DNA of 64,000 nt. It comes from Serinus canaria (lineage: Eukaryota; Chordata; Aves; Passeriformes; Fringillidae). Where the stretch lies: the NCBI RefSeq assembly GCF_022539315.1, contig NC_066314.1, positions 44,329,180 to 44,393,179 of the forward strand, read 5' to 3'. Position numbers and translations under genes: made by a program. The notes beneath the pieces were generated by a model. That model was not told the origin of the DNA. It saw only the letters and a program-made list of their open reading frames with translations, and ran no database searches. This document shows positions 1 to 13,100 of this stretch, one piece after another (the stretch's first letter is position 1; the number at the start of each line of letters is the position of its first letter).

Positions 1-1025
1 GTTCTTTATGTGCTGTAAATAGCAAATTTAATGAACATATGTAACTTGGTGTTTTCAGAGTACAATTCTGAAATTAAAATATGTGTTTAAATTTCCAGAA
101 TAGGCTTCTTATTTTTGCAAATTTTTTGTTGGTGTTGTCTGATGGGGATTTTTTCCAGGAGTTGCTTTCCAAGTAATTGCTGGTTTTGATACACTGAATG
201 AGAAAACACTTCTCTATTTGTGGAATACTGTAGCAGAACTAATGTTGTGCAAAACTGGGATGGTCGTCTTCTAACTGATCCAGGATGAATTCTCTAGAAC
301 TTCTTTATGATGCACAAAAAGTAGGATGATTTACTGTCTGTCCCACATGCCTACAGTAGATGGTTTTCCCTTATTTAGCGCCTCCGTTTTAAGAGACTTT
401 GAAACTTCAGCTTTATCCTTTTTTTCTTGGACTTTCAGAGTTACAGTTGGAAACAAAACCTCTAGGTATCCAATACAATACTTTAAATATTTATTCCTAA
501 CTTTTCGGTTAGAAGTTCTCCATTGTTTTCCCCTATATAGGAATATAGGGGAAAAAATAATATGTTCATTATACACAATATTAGCACTGCAAATGACTGT
601 ACTGAAAAGCTGGTTGGTAAATATATGCGTTAGGTCTAAAAGTGACAGAAGAGGAAGTTTTCAGTAGTACATCAGATTAACAGGAAGTATATTCAAGTAT
701 CACTGGTTTCTGGGAGACTTCACTTTTAAAATAATGTTCATAACACCTGTGGTGAATATCTGTGGTTGTCATATTAAAATATTGTATATAATTATATGTT
801 CATCTTAACTAATGTATTAAAACCACCCAATGCAAACAACCAGAGAGTGGTTATGATTGATCTTTGGTATATTTTGCTGCTGTTTTCTGTGATATTCCAG
901 AACAACTCTTAAATCTTTCAAAATGTTACAGATAGTTAGAAAAAATCAGCTGAAGTTTTTTTTGCAAAAGCATAAATTAGGAAGAATGTCTTTAACACTC
1001 TCCCTCTAACCTCCCTTTCTCACAG
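1..1025 (+). other. NEDD1: NEDD1 intron (5' truncated by window edge)
   Basis: This is intronic sequence upstream of the first NEDD1 exon seen here. It ends in the acceptor CTCCCTTTCTCACAG just before 1026. The small open frames at 326-667 (+) and 331-576 (-) have no flanking splice signals and no family resemblance, so I do not call them genes. A perfect 13-bp inverted repeat lies at 526-555. The promoter and the N-terminal exons, roughly the first 120 residues by comparison with human NEDD1, are outside the window. Confidence 0.85.
526..555. repeat. perfect 13-bp inverted repeat, 4-nt loop
   Basis: TTTTCCCCTATAT (526-538) pairs exactly with ATATAGGGGAAAA (543-555) around AGGA. Confidence 0.95.
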
Positions 1026-1166
1026 GAGCATAAAGATGAAATCACGTGTGTTGCATATAATTGGAATGATGCCTATATTGTTTCTGGATCTTTGAGTGGT
1101 GAAATCATCCTACACAGTGTTACCACCAATTTATCAAGTAGTCCCTTTGGTTATGGCAGCAGACAG
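1026..1166 (+). CDS. NEDD1: NEDD1 exon (mid WD40 repeat)
   Basis: The exon is 141 nt, 47 codons, phase 0 at both ends. It begins EHKDEITCVAYNWND and contains SGSLSGEIILHSVTTNLSS, a family-typical WD40 repeat that is almost unchanged from mammals. The acceptor is CTCACAG and the donor is CAG|GTAGGC. It is the first NEDD1 exon in the window, and the preceding exon is off the left edge. Confidence 0.96.
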
Positions 1167-4100
1167 GTAGGCTATCTATGTTAAGTTCCTTTCAGGTACT
1201 GAGCTTAATTTGCAGTCTTTAGAAATTGAAAGTACCTATCAAGAGCCTTTAAGTTTTGGTATTGTGTTTCATTTTAATTTTTAAGAGTGCCCTTAAGGAA
1301 AGGAGAAAGCTGACTGCTGTGTGCATTATAGCCTTAAATACTAAGTAGCATTGAAATACAAATTTCTCAAGTGCCTTTTTGTCTATATGGGTTACAGCAA
1401 ATTTTACTTGGTAGACACTGGCTCCTCAAGAACAAACTTTTAGGTGATCTTAGAAGTGATTAAAGCACAGTTGTCTTTACAAACCAAAACAGGATTTCAA
1501 CTCACCATTTAGTGTAAATTGTTGCAGAGGGCAAAGACCATGCAGTCTGGGTTCTAACTTATTCAAAGCTATCTGTACAGGAGGGATGAATACAAGACTG
1601 CATTTGGAAATAAGTTTATTTAATCTGGAGATTAAAATTGCACAGGTGCTCAAAGAGAAAAATAATGAAGTTTTATCTTACCTACTTAGGTGTTTAGTTA
1701 GTATGTGGGAGAACTAGTTTGAAGGAAGATGGTATACAAGGCAAACACAAAGCATATGTACTACCTAAGGACCTTGGTAGGGTTTGCCACTGCAAATCTT
1801 TTCTGCCAATTCAAAAGATATTAAAAGAATTAGTGGGTATCACAAGGGGAATTCCTTGATACACGAGTATTTGCAGTAGTAAATGAGCTGTGTTGTCCCA
1901 CTGGAAATTTCAATGTGTGCTCTTAGTGAGAATTGTCTTGTCTTATGGATAGCCATGTATTCGAGTTCTAGGCATGCTTTCATTTTTTACTGAATCATTT
2001 TTACAGAGGTAGGGGCTGCCTGGGGGATGCAGAACTGTTGCTTTGGTTCTAAACCTGACCTTTAATGTTGCAAGGAATGCTGAAGATGTGACTTATTCCT
2101 TTTCTGTTACCGCAACAGCTTTTTCATTCTTAAATTGCAGATAGTGTCAAATTAAATTCTTCTCCTGTCTCACATGAACAGTGTAACGTGGTGAAAAATC
2201 TCTTACAATCTCACAGCATCTCGGGAATTATGGTCTACTTTCTGATGAAAAATCGCTGTGAAGTTTAAACTATTTCTGCTCCTAGGTGCTGCAGTGTCTT
2301 TGATCCATCACCAAGCTCATACTTATATTGAAGCAAAATCATACTTCATACTTGATTTGATCTTAAAAATCTATCTGTATAGTCAGGTCATTTTTCTGAC
2401 TTGATTGTTACAGTCTTATGAGGAATGTGTATGTGAGGCAGGAGTAGGGAGGTCCATGGCTGGATTATGGAGCTGAGGTGAATATCCAGAGTGCGGACTA
2501 TGCTGCTAGTTAATTGGAAAATGAAGAAATTCTTGTGAGGATTATTATTATTTAACCTGTTTGATATATTCAGTTCTTTCCACCAGAAAGTGATTAGGAT
2601 TATGAGATATGCTGTGAATAACTATTTTGTCAGATGAAATCAAGAAGTCTGCTGCAAAGCTGAGTGACCTTTAGGATGGATAAAGCTATTTGATGTGTTA
2701 AAGTAATTGCAAACAAAGAGCTCCTGTTCACATTCTAAAGGGTCTACAACATTTTCTTAGGGAGGGCAGTTATTTGATTATAACTTTCATTTAAAGGGGA
2801 ATCGAGCTATGATTTTGTTATGAATTGGCTAGTTGGTGTCCCAGTTTACCAGCTTGTCTTTGATCCTAAAAATGTTCTTTACTTTTATGTGCAGAAATGC
2901 TCTATTATTGTTTTGGGTTTTAATTGGAGAATTGGAGAATTGATTCTACAGTGAAGAAAATATCTGAAGACTTGCGTAATTCTGTTAAATTTAAAAAGCC
3001 TTTACTTGATTTATAGCTTAGGGGCTGGGTTTCCTTAAGAGTAAACTTGAATAGATAAACAGTGTATTATACTGTTTGATCCTGGTACTAGTTTTCTGGC
3101 TTAGGAAGGGTCACCATTCCATAGTGACTTTTTTTAGAATTGAGGAATGTGAAGTCTAACTAACCTAAAAAATTTTAGCTTGTCTGTGTTTGATTTTCAG
3201 CATGCTGGAATGTAGTTTCTGTGCCAGTTAATTTCTCATGTTGTGTAGATTCTACAAGTAGTAGAATAGACCAAGGTTGCCGTGCTTTCTCTGACTTTAA
3301 ACAAAATTCTTTTCATAGGAGCATTGGCCTATAGTCTGTTAATTGATTTTAATTTAGAACACCTTTGTGTTTTAGTAGAATTGAGTTCTTGCAGAGCTGT
3401 TTGCAGATCCCATAATTTGTCTTTGCTATTGGCATTCGTTTAGACTACCAGATTCTTATCTGCTTGCTGTTGTGAGGATAAATTAAGGTTTGTTTCAAAA
3501 TATAATGTTTGTTCAAGTCTTCACTGCCTGGTGCAATTCTCCTAGCAACAGGATTTAGTTTAGCTGTTTGAACAGCTGGCTGATTTGTATAGGAGTGTGA
3601 TGGATTCTGGCCACTCCATATAGTAAAAAGTTTGTCAGCTTTTAAAGCTGAAAGTGGGGAGCAGTGGTAATATGGGGAATGTAGGCATATGAAAGAAAAT
3701 GGAGCGCTTGCCCAGACCTGTGTGATTAAAAGGATAAAGGAGAAAAGGAAATGGCTGACTTGGTAGGATAGCAAAGGAGGTTTGAGAAGAGCTAGAAGCG
3801 AGTAATCTTGGTGGGCAGAAGGACAGGAGTAAGAAAATGAAACATGAGCAGATGCCAGGGCATTAAGGAGGAAGGTATTTGGAGGTGAAGAATTGAGAGA
3901 ACTGTGAGGGTCAGAATATTTCCCATGCGGATCCTGTTTGTAATTAACGCTGTTACTCCTGAATCTCTCAGTATTTTTCTCAATGGAAGCAAACAGAAAA
4001 ATGATGATAAAATTGTGACCAGTAGAGAACCATATTAATGATGAAGAGTTGTAGTTGTGCCTATTTGAATATGCAGTTGAAGGTGCCACCTCTTTAAAGC

Positions 4101-7100
4101 AGGTTGAAGCAATTTGTCTTCCAGCAAGACAATACAAGGGCTGGAAGTGATGCTGGAGGAATATGAAGCAACACATCTCCATCAAAAGAAAGTTAAAGAC
4201 AGAATAGGATAAAGGCCAGTACAGCGCATTGTGGTGTGGTCTATGCCAGAATAAAATAGCTTCTTGAGAGCATTTTCAGGCAAATTAAATATTTCAGCAC
4301 TCATTGGACTGGACTTGAGTAAAGTACTTGATTCAGTGCTTTGTGAGAAAATACTAGATAGGATGGGTAAGAAACTCATTATATTGATAAATCAAACAAA
4401 TATTTTCTTCCATTATCTGTCTCGTTTAATATTTTCAATCGTGCTTATGGTAGTAGAAGTAAGGTTAGCAAAACTGGGGAAGGGTCTGGAGTGCAGGTCT
4501 TGTGAGGAGCAGCTGAGGGCGTTGGGGTTGTTCAGCCTGGAGAAAAGGATTCAAGAGGGGACCTTGTTGCTCTCTATAACCACCTGAAAAAAAAGGTACT
4601 AGCAAGGTGGGAATTGGTCTCTTCTCACAGGTAACAAGCAGTAGGAGAAGAGAAAATGGCCTCAAGTTGCACCAGTTTAGATTGGATATTAGGACAGAAT
4701 TCTTCTCTGAAAGGTTAGTGAGTAAGGCATTGAAACAGGCTGCCCAGGGAAGCATGGAATCATCATTCCTGAAAGCATTTAAGAAACAGATAGCATTTAG
4801 GGACATGGTTTAGTGGTGAACATGGCAGTGCCAGGGTAGGGCTTGGACTTGATGATCTTTGAGATCTTTTCCAGCCTTAACAATTCTGTGATTCTAGGTA
4901 GAACTATGATGAAACCCATTTTCATCACTTGCCCATAAGAGGGGATTGTGTCAGTATCAAAAAATGATTGAAACTATAGACACAGGAGTAACTGTGACAG
5001 AGTAGAAATGCAGATACAACTGAGGCTCTTACTGGAGTAGGATTTCAAAATTCCCAAGGGAAGTGAGTTGGATTTCTTAATATAAAATGACAGTGACTAA
5101 AACAGACTCAAATAAGAGCCAAATATTTTGAGGATCATAAAATATTTTCGTTGTCCATATTCAAGAAAGATTCATACTGGAAGAGTTGCAAAAAGACTGA
5201 TGGTACTGAAAAAGCAGTCCTGGGGGTCTCTCTTTTTTTTTTTTAATAGCAAAAGAAAGCCTGAAGGAGGGTGAGCTTGCTAGTCTTTAAAACGGGATAG
5301 CAGCACTGGGTAGTTAGGAAACTGTTAAGTGTAAGGGCATTGTGGTCCCAGGAGCAAATAGGTACAGCTGGGTCATGAGTAAAATGAATCAGGAAATTGA
5401 ATACTGTAGTATTAGAGCAGTGAGCTTCTGAAATGTCCTCTGAAGCAATGTGGTGGAAACAAAATATCTTTTATGAAAGGCAAGTTAAGTTCCTGGTTCT
5501 GCTATAGCTTGGCTGCGTGTGATAAACCACACATTATCCTCTTTTGTGGTCTTAGTCCACAGGTTGAATTCAGTTCTGCAGGACCTACATACCTGCTTAA
5601 ATCTGGAGTCAATGTGTCTTATCAAATTGGCTGATATCCAAGTACCTCAAGTCAGTGAAGGGAAATTAAGTTTAACATTCTTGGCAGAACACTAGTTGGT
5701 GAACTAATGTACCTTTTCACTCCATTAATTTTAGATGTGTTGTGGGGATTTTTTTATATGCAGGCATGATATTTGCTGCAAATTTGAGAAACTTTTCTGA
5801 AAGTTGCATTTTTCTTCTCCTTAATTTTGCTGATCAGCTCATATGGTACCCCATAATAATAAAAAAGAAGGTCTCACCCCCAATAGCAAAAATGGCATTT
5901 TACTGCAAATTTTTTTCTGGTTTTACTATTTATATTTCAGAATTGGGAGCCTTTGTAGACTACTTTAAGTTTGTATTCCTAATCTGTTTGTGTCTTTAGA
6001 AAATATTTTAATATTATATTTAATATTGTTAATGAAATACATTTTTATTTGTGTTTTACAGCCTATTCGACACTTGAAATATTCATCCTTTAAGAAATCC
6101 TTGCTGGGCACTGTTTCTGACAGTGGAAATGTAACTCTCTGGGATGTAAATAGCCAGAACCCATATCATAATTTTGAAAATACTCATAAAGCACCAGCCT
6201 CAGAAATCTGCTTTTCTCCACTCAATGAGATGCTATTTGTAACTGTAGGTTTGGATAAAAGAATTATTTTCTATGACACTTTAGGTAAAAAGTGAGTATA
6301 TATGAAAGACCATTTGATTTTAGAAGATTCCATATTTGGGTTTTATAGACTGAAAAAACATGCCTAATTATGCCATGAATTATTTCATTCAGCCCACATG
6401 CAGAATGGCTGAAGTGGTTGGCATATTGCTGCTGGAGAACCTGTCCCATAATCTGTTTTGCTTTCTGAGTTAACAAACAAACAATTGAAAAACCCCAGGG
6501 CATGTGGGAAGTAATTGAAGTCCAGTTTATGGGTGATGTTCTCCAGTGCTCGTTCATGGGCTTTTCTGGTTGGTAGAGAGCAGTTAACTTCTGTGAGGGG
6601 CAGTACAGCCTGTGCCAGCCACCTGAGCTTAGCTTGCCTGCTTTTCTAGTTAAGATAAAAGATGTAACTGTGGTGCACAGAACTGCTGAGACAGTGGAGA
6701 ATGTTGGATGAAAAAGCAGGAAGGGTGGGAAACAGGTGATGGGACTTTGTAGTAAGAGGATGGGATAGCAAGTGGTTTTGTGGGACATTGGTTTTAGCGT
6801 GAGTCGTGCTTTTACTCTAGCTCCTCCTAGCAGCAAGAGTCTCTTTGCATTTTGGAATGATGCAGTAGAGGATTGCAAACTAAGACCTGAATTTTTTCTT
6901 AGAGCTGTGGGAGGGGTAGAGTTGATAGGCTTGGGAAGCTAGAGGATGAGAGGATGTATGTAGTGTGATTGCTGCTGCAAATGATGATACCAGTAAATAA
7001 TGTTGGTGTTTGCTATTAAGAAAGCAATGTGATCCTGTCCTCATGAAGTCTGTTGGGGCATATGCAGTTTTTTTCTTGTTAAGCATGAATGCTTAGTGTA

Positions 7101-10100
7101 AGCCTAATCCACTGTTTCTTAAAATAGTTCACTGAATTTACTTGGTACTGGAGAAGTTGAACTACTGACCTGTAGCTGAATTATGAAAGCTTATATATAT
7201 GTATATATTCCTTTTAGATATTCTGTGTTGAAAAGTCCAACTTGTGAATTCTAAAAGATTCATCCTGTCATTTCTCATATTTGAAGGTTACTGAAAACAG
7301 TTGTAGCTGATTTTCCTCTGACCACAGTAGACTTCATGCCTGATGGTACTACTTTGGCTATAGGATGTTCCCGGGGAAAGATCTGCCAGTATGACTTAAG
7401 ACAACTGACATCACCAGTGAAAGCAGTTACTGCTCACAAAGGCTGTGTGAAATGCATACGGCTTCAGTTCAGCAGCAGTTTTTCCAAGGTACTTTATTGC
7501 TCAGCATGCAGATTAATGAAAGCAAAGCATAAGTTTAAGTTCTGAAAAAAGTTTAGTATTCCGTTTCTAAGCATTACAAATGCCAACAAAATGGGATCAT
7601 ACCAACACAGGAATTACAAAACTGCTGTTTTAGGCAGTGTTAATGTGGAATTCCCCCCACTCCTGGCCTCAGTAAAAATAAGTGGAACTTGCAGTCTTCT
7701 GGGTTTTCTGGTGTGGATATGCTGCCTTTGCAGATCAGCGTATGGCGCCTCTGGTTATTTGTAGGCAGTAGCAGAAAGGTCTGTAATGGCCCTTCTACTT
7801 AAGGACAAGACACAGGGCTGCTCATCTGAAGATATTTTCTAAGTCCCATATATGGACTTTTGCTAGCACATATAAACAGTGTAGAAGTTAATTAAATAAT
7901 AGATGAGACTTAAGAGGTTCTTCCAAGACTTAATTAGGCTCTACTGTATTGAGAAACCCTGTGCTTCCATTTAGGGGATGCTCAGTGGACCTTTGAAATG
8001 GATTCTTTACCACTCAGAGACTTTCCTTCTTCTCCAGCACACTTGCTGCTAGTGGTTAACTATTCCTGTAAAATTTGGAGTCCCTAATACTGTAATCTCT
8101 TTTTTTCTGCTATGTCTAAACCTGGGATGAAAATTGAATCATGCAGGGTCACTCCACTGTTAAATTGTTGCTATCCTTGTGGAGGTCCTCACATGTTTCC
8201 CATGCTCTTTGAAGTTACATGAAGATACCTTTTTTTTTTGTATTTATAAAGGCATATCTCCTAGGCAACCTTTGCAACTTGAACTGAGGAATTTTTTACT
8301 CTTTTTTAAAAGGAAAGTATATTGTCTTGTATTTTTACTTCAGGCTGAAGGAATAATAACTTCTTGTAATTGGTTGTATTTTTTCTTCAGTCTAACATCA
8401 CAGGTTCTTCAAATAAACCTGTGTCCAAAAGAGTAGAAGTCAAAGCTGGTAGTAATCTTGGAGGAATTCAAAATACTGGCATCAAAAACATTGCATCTCA
8501 AGCATCAGCAACAGTTTCCTCTCATCTTACATTGACAAATGAGAATAAGGGAGGAGAGATTTTTCAGGAGAAAACAGGTAATGTTGTGTTCCTACTCTTA
8601 CAATAGTTGGCATAATGGGGAAGATGGAAGCAGTGTTTTGTGTTTTGACTATTACAGTATAAAAATTTCACTGAGGGAAGGGCATTTGTTAGGAAGTACT
8701 GTGTGTATGTACCTGCGCATACAAATACTTCTTTTCCCTCCCCACTGTGTAACACATGCTGTGAGACTGTAGGAGGTAAATTGGGTCCTACTATAGGCTT
8801 AAGACACATGAAGTCTTAAAATTGTGGTGGTACTCTGGGACTACCTCTTGCATTCTGACTTCTTGCTGATTATCATTATGTACATAATGTAGTCTCCTTT
8901 GCAATGTCTGCATGGAACACAGAGCTAAAGATTTGTAATTGTTGTAATGAATAAGAGTAGCCGACCTCATCCAAAAAAAAAAACCCAAAAAACCAAAAAA
9001 CCAACCTAGGAAAACACAGAGAAAAAAAGCAACCTAGTCCAAAAACCCAAGTGACAACGGAACTGTGATTTTGTGAGAGGCATGATTCCAATATCACATG
9101 GTAGGAAAGATGTTAAATATAGTTACAAGTATGATTAGTTGTATAACTGTACTTGCTATCTATACCTCTGAAATTAACAAGTTCTTTGTAAGAATTCTGA
9201 GCATTCCAAAACTGCCACTGTGTGAAATGTACTCTTAAAATTTTATTTAATTCAGGAGTTCTGAAAATATCAAATCAGTAACACTGCTAGTTTGATTCTT
9301 TGAAAAAATCCTCAATCCATTTTAATGTAACAGCACTTCCCCCCCCCCCCTTTAAAATAAGGAGAAATACATTTAGTAACAGTAATTAGGCAATAAGCCA
9401 CTGCAGTCCATAGGGATGTGTATTAATGACCTCCCTTGGGTATGCAGTGAAGTATGAGGTGAAGTAGAATATTTCCTGTGTATGCAAGAACTGTTGCTAA
9501 TCAACATTACTGAATGGTGTGGAAAATTTTATTTTGGTTGAAACATATGATTTATTATCTTTATTTGAAGATAAAGATGGCTGTAATGGCCGTTACCCCT
9601 TAAAGAGGACTGTGCATAATAAATAAATGTTTTAAGAAAGTAAAGGCTGACCAAGCAAAACAGTTCTCCTTAATCTGAGTGTTCCATTTAAAAGTAAAAA
9701 CCTGTGAATACTGCAGAAGATAGGGTCTTTAGGGTTAAAAATGGGAATGGATGAGATACCACAAACTTCATTTGTTGTCTGGAATTTTTTCTAGAACCTG
9801 TTCATGGGATTTAACTTTCGAGAGAATAAGGGGCATTCAGTAAAGTAATCTGATAACACATTTAAGCAAAATTGAGACTTTCTGTCACAGGTAGTTTTAA
9901 GGTACAAAAGTATAATTGAAGTCAGAATGTGATGAGAAACTTGGATGTACTTTGAGCTGGCTTCCCATAAACTCCCATTTACCAACTGTTCTCTGCTTTA
10001 AGTACCTTACTACATTTGTATTTCTGGAAAAGGGTAAAAGTGCACAAGATATTTTGGCCAAGTTTTACGTTACACTTGTTCCACATAGATCCTCTAAATT

Positions 10101-13100
10101 CTGATGCATAGGTTGATGCTGCACTTCTGATTTGACTCAGTATACCAAGTATTTACTTAACTAGTGAGTGCAATCCTGTATTGGTGTCACAATTGACACA
10201 TCTGAAAGAGTGAAAAATGTAATCTATTAATACATTTAAATATGGAATCATAAAGGTGACTCAAGTTCCACTTATTGTAAATTCTTGGACATGATTAATT
10301 GCAGTCACCCACACAGTCATATTTGGATCACTTCAACAAGTAACCCACCTAAAGAAGTACTCATAGTTTTTATGAACATTTTGTGAAATTATGAAAGTTA
10401 TTTTGGTGGTTGTCTGAGCAGTTAAATTCCCTTTCTAAAAACTGTAGTTTGAATAACTACTGAGGATTTTTTTTGACTTAAGATAGGCTTCCATTCTTCA
10501 GACAACTGTCCTTGGTGCCATGCATATAAAATGCTTTTCCCCCCTTGGATTAGGTCAGGGAAGGGGCTTGAGGGTAGAGTGAAGAAAGGTCTAGGAACAA
10601 ATTTGGTTGAGGTTTTTCGTGTTTTTTGCCTGCAATTGTAACTTCAATTTGATTTTCTAATACTAGAATATGTAAGTTGATTTTCTAATATTAGAAATAA
10701 GCAGAGAATATACTAAGACTAGGTAAGCTTTGAAAAAGGTGTTTCATATCATTTCCCTTGGAATGCTTAATGGCTCTAGTACAGCAAATTTTTCTTCTTG
10801 CAGAATAAATTTAAATTTTTATCATCTGAATGTGGTTACCTTATTAGCAGAAGGTGCAGTCACTAGTTTCCCTTCACCTGATACACCATAAAAATTACTG
10901 CACCCGTCATATAGATTTCTCTGAGCATGGGTGGGTTCTCCAGTTTTACAGCCCTCCTCTTGAGCTTTTAGTTGTAGTCACCTTTGTTGACAGCCCAAAT
11001 GAGGAGGTTAATATTGACCCCTCTCACTGGCATCTGCAGATGGTTCTGAAGTGCTTACTGGACTTCCCAAGTATCATGCTTGGTGTGAGATTGTTTAGCC
11101 ATAATGTATGTTATCTTTTGGAAAAGGTCAATTACTAATGGAATGATATTGCCCTTTGAAGGTTTTCCCCATAGTTCCAGCTTGGATGTCATTCCATCTA
11201 AAGAAGCAGATCATGGGAGAAGTGCTGAATTAAGTAATTTTGATGATTTGGGTCGAAGTAGTTTGGGAGATGTGTTTTCTCCAGTCAGAGATGGTGAGTT
11301 ACTAATACTGGAATTTGTGAAGCATCATTCCTCTGCATGTAGTGTGACAAAATGTCACTTGTGACTTACTGACTGCTTACCTACTTGATATTGTAATTTG
11401 TCTTTGATTATGAACTTGATGCAGTGATACAAATAAACACTTCATTTGTCTGTGTTCTGCTGTTTTGTAGATATTATTGCAAATAAAGTGACTGAAGATC
11501 CTCAAGGAAATGGTAAGCATATGCCAGTGATAGGTCTTTGGAGGTCTGTGCTAGTTCTCACATGCTGATTTTGTCATACCTTTGAAAAAACAAATGACCA
11601 AAGCAGACACTGAAACAACTTTTCTGGGAATTCTCTGACACATTGAAAGAGACAACATGGTAACAGGAAGTCAAGAGTATGGTCCTAAAGTAATTGGATT
11701 TTTTCCTTCATACAATTTATAGTGATACACAGAAGCTTTTGATGTTTTATTACTTTTATAAGGATGGGGGCACCATAAGTTGGATGGAAGGATGTAGTTT
11801 TTTGTGGAGTGCATTTTTTGGTGATTTCTTTCGTCAGTCAGCTTTGTATGAGTGTGCAGGCATTTTAACTGTGGAATAGATGTGGCATGTGTGTTTATTG
11901 ACCTGTGTGTTTCACTTTCCCTTTTCATTTTAGGCTTGGATTTTCAGTCCTACCTGTTGGGTTTGGATTTTCTCCCACAGCCAACCATTGCCTTTCCAGT
12001 GAAAAGAAACCTAGTGGGCAGTAGTGCACAAGGGACACAGTCTAGCCCATTACATGCAGTTGTGGGATCTCCAATTAAAGAAGAGGAGGAACATCCAGAG
12101 ACTGACTCTAAGAAAATAAGTCTTGGAAAACAAGAATCTAAAGACGTCTTAAAGCAGGTATTCTTGTTATGAGTGCTGTTTTTAGAATCTTGACAGAATA
12201 TTACTGCTTGTAATATCTTGACAGAATATTACTGCTTGAAGAAAAGAATATTGAAAAATGCCCAATGTGATTTTATTTTGTAGTTCTGTTCACACACTAT
12301 TAACACAAATCCATAAAACCTTGTGTGATTTAGATGAATTGGCCTTCAGCAATGGAAGATAAATGTATGTTTGTCTTAAATAAGATCAGGTTACATAAGT
12401 TCCCATGAAACAAAACAGGTAGACTGAGGATTATTTAGATTTTTGTTGAAAATCAAAAAGGATCACTGGATGGTTGCACCAGTATTATTGATTGATTGTT
12501 AGGTCAATTCTACTCTCTTCTTTCCCTGTTCTCTGTCTCCCTCTTTTTCTTGAGATATCTTTGATATATCTCTCAGAAGTAGCTAAGCACAGAGCTTAGC
12601 TACTTCTGTTTTGCTCTTGGGAAGTCTGAGTTTGCTAGGAGTGATAGAACTTAGTCACAATATTTTTGATGTGAAAGTTAGAGGTCCCCCCGCCTTTTGC
12701 ACTTACTTCTTTGTGCCCACTTGAGGCAATTTGGAATGTTTTAGCAAGCCATTTTTCAGATATCTTTCTTGCTAGGAAATGAAAAGCATGTATTTCTGAG
12801 CAGATTCCTAAAAGCAAAAATGTGTGAAGGTGCATTTTGGAAAGCTTAGTCTTCAAGTGCCATTAGACAATTGTAACAAGTAGTTTTCATCTTTAAAATA
12901 ATAAAAAAAAATTCTGTTGTCAGGTTTCAAAATCAAACTTATCAAGCATAGAACCTTCTCTACTATCAGCTACTCCTGATGCAAATGAGAAACTAATGAA
13001 GAATATTCAGGCCCATCCTGCATATGATCTACCAGTAAATGGTACTACCTCAACAAGTAAGTTGATAATTTTGGCCCAGTTCTAGGTGTGGTTGATTGTA

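Noticed and set aside
11161..11174. Acceptor CCCATAG at 11174 for the NEDD1 exon
   Set aside because: It puts the downstream sequence out of frame. The acceptor CCCTTTGAAG at 11161 restores the split glycine and the conserved reading.
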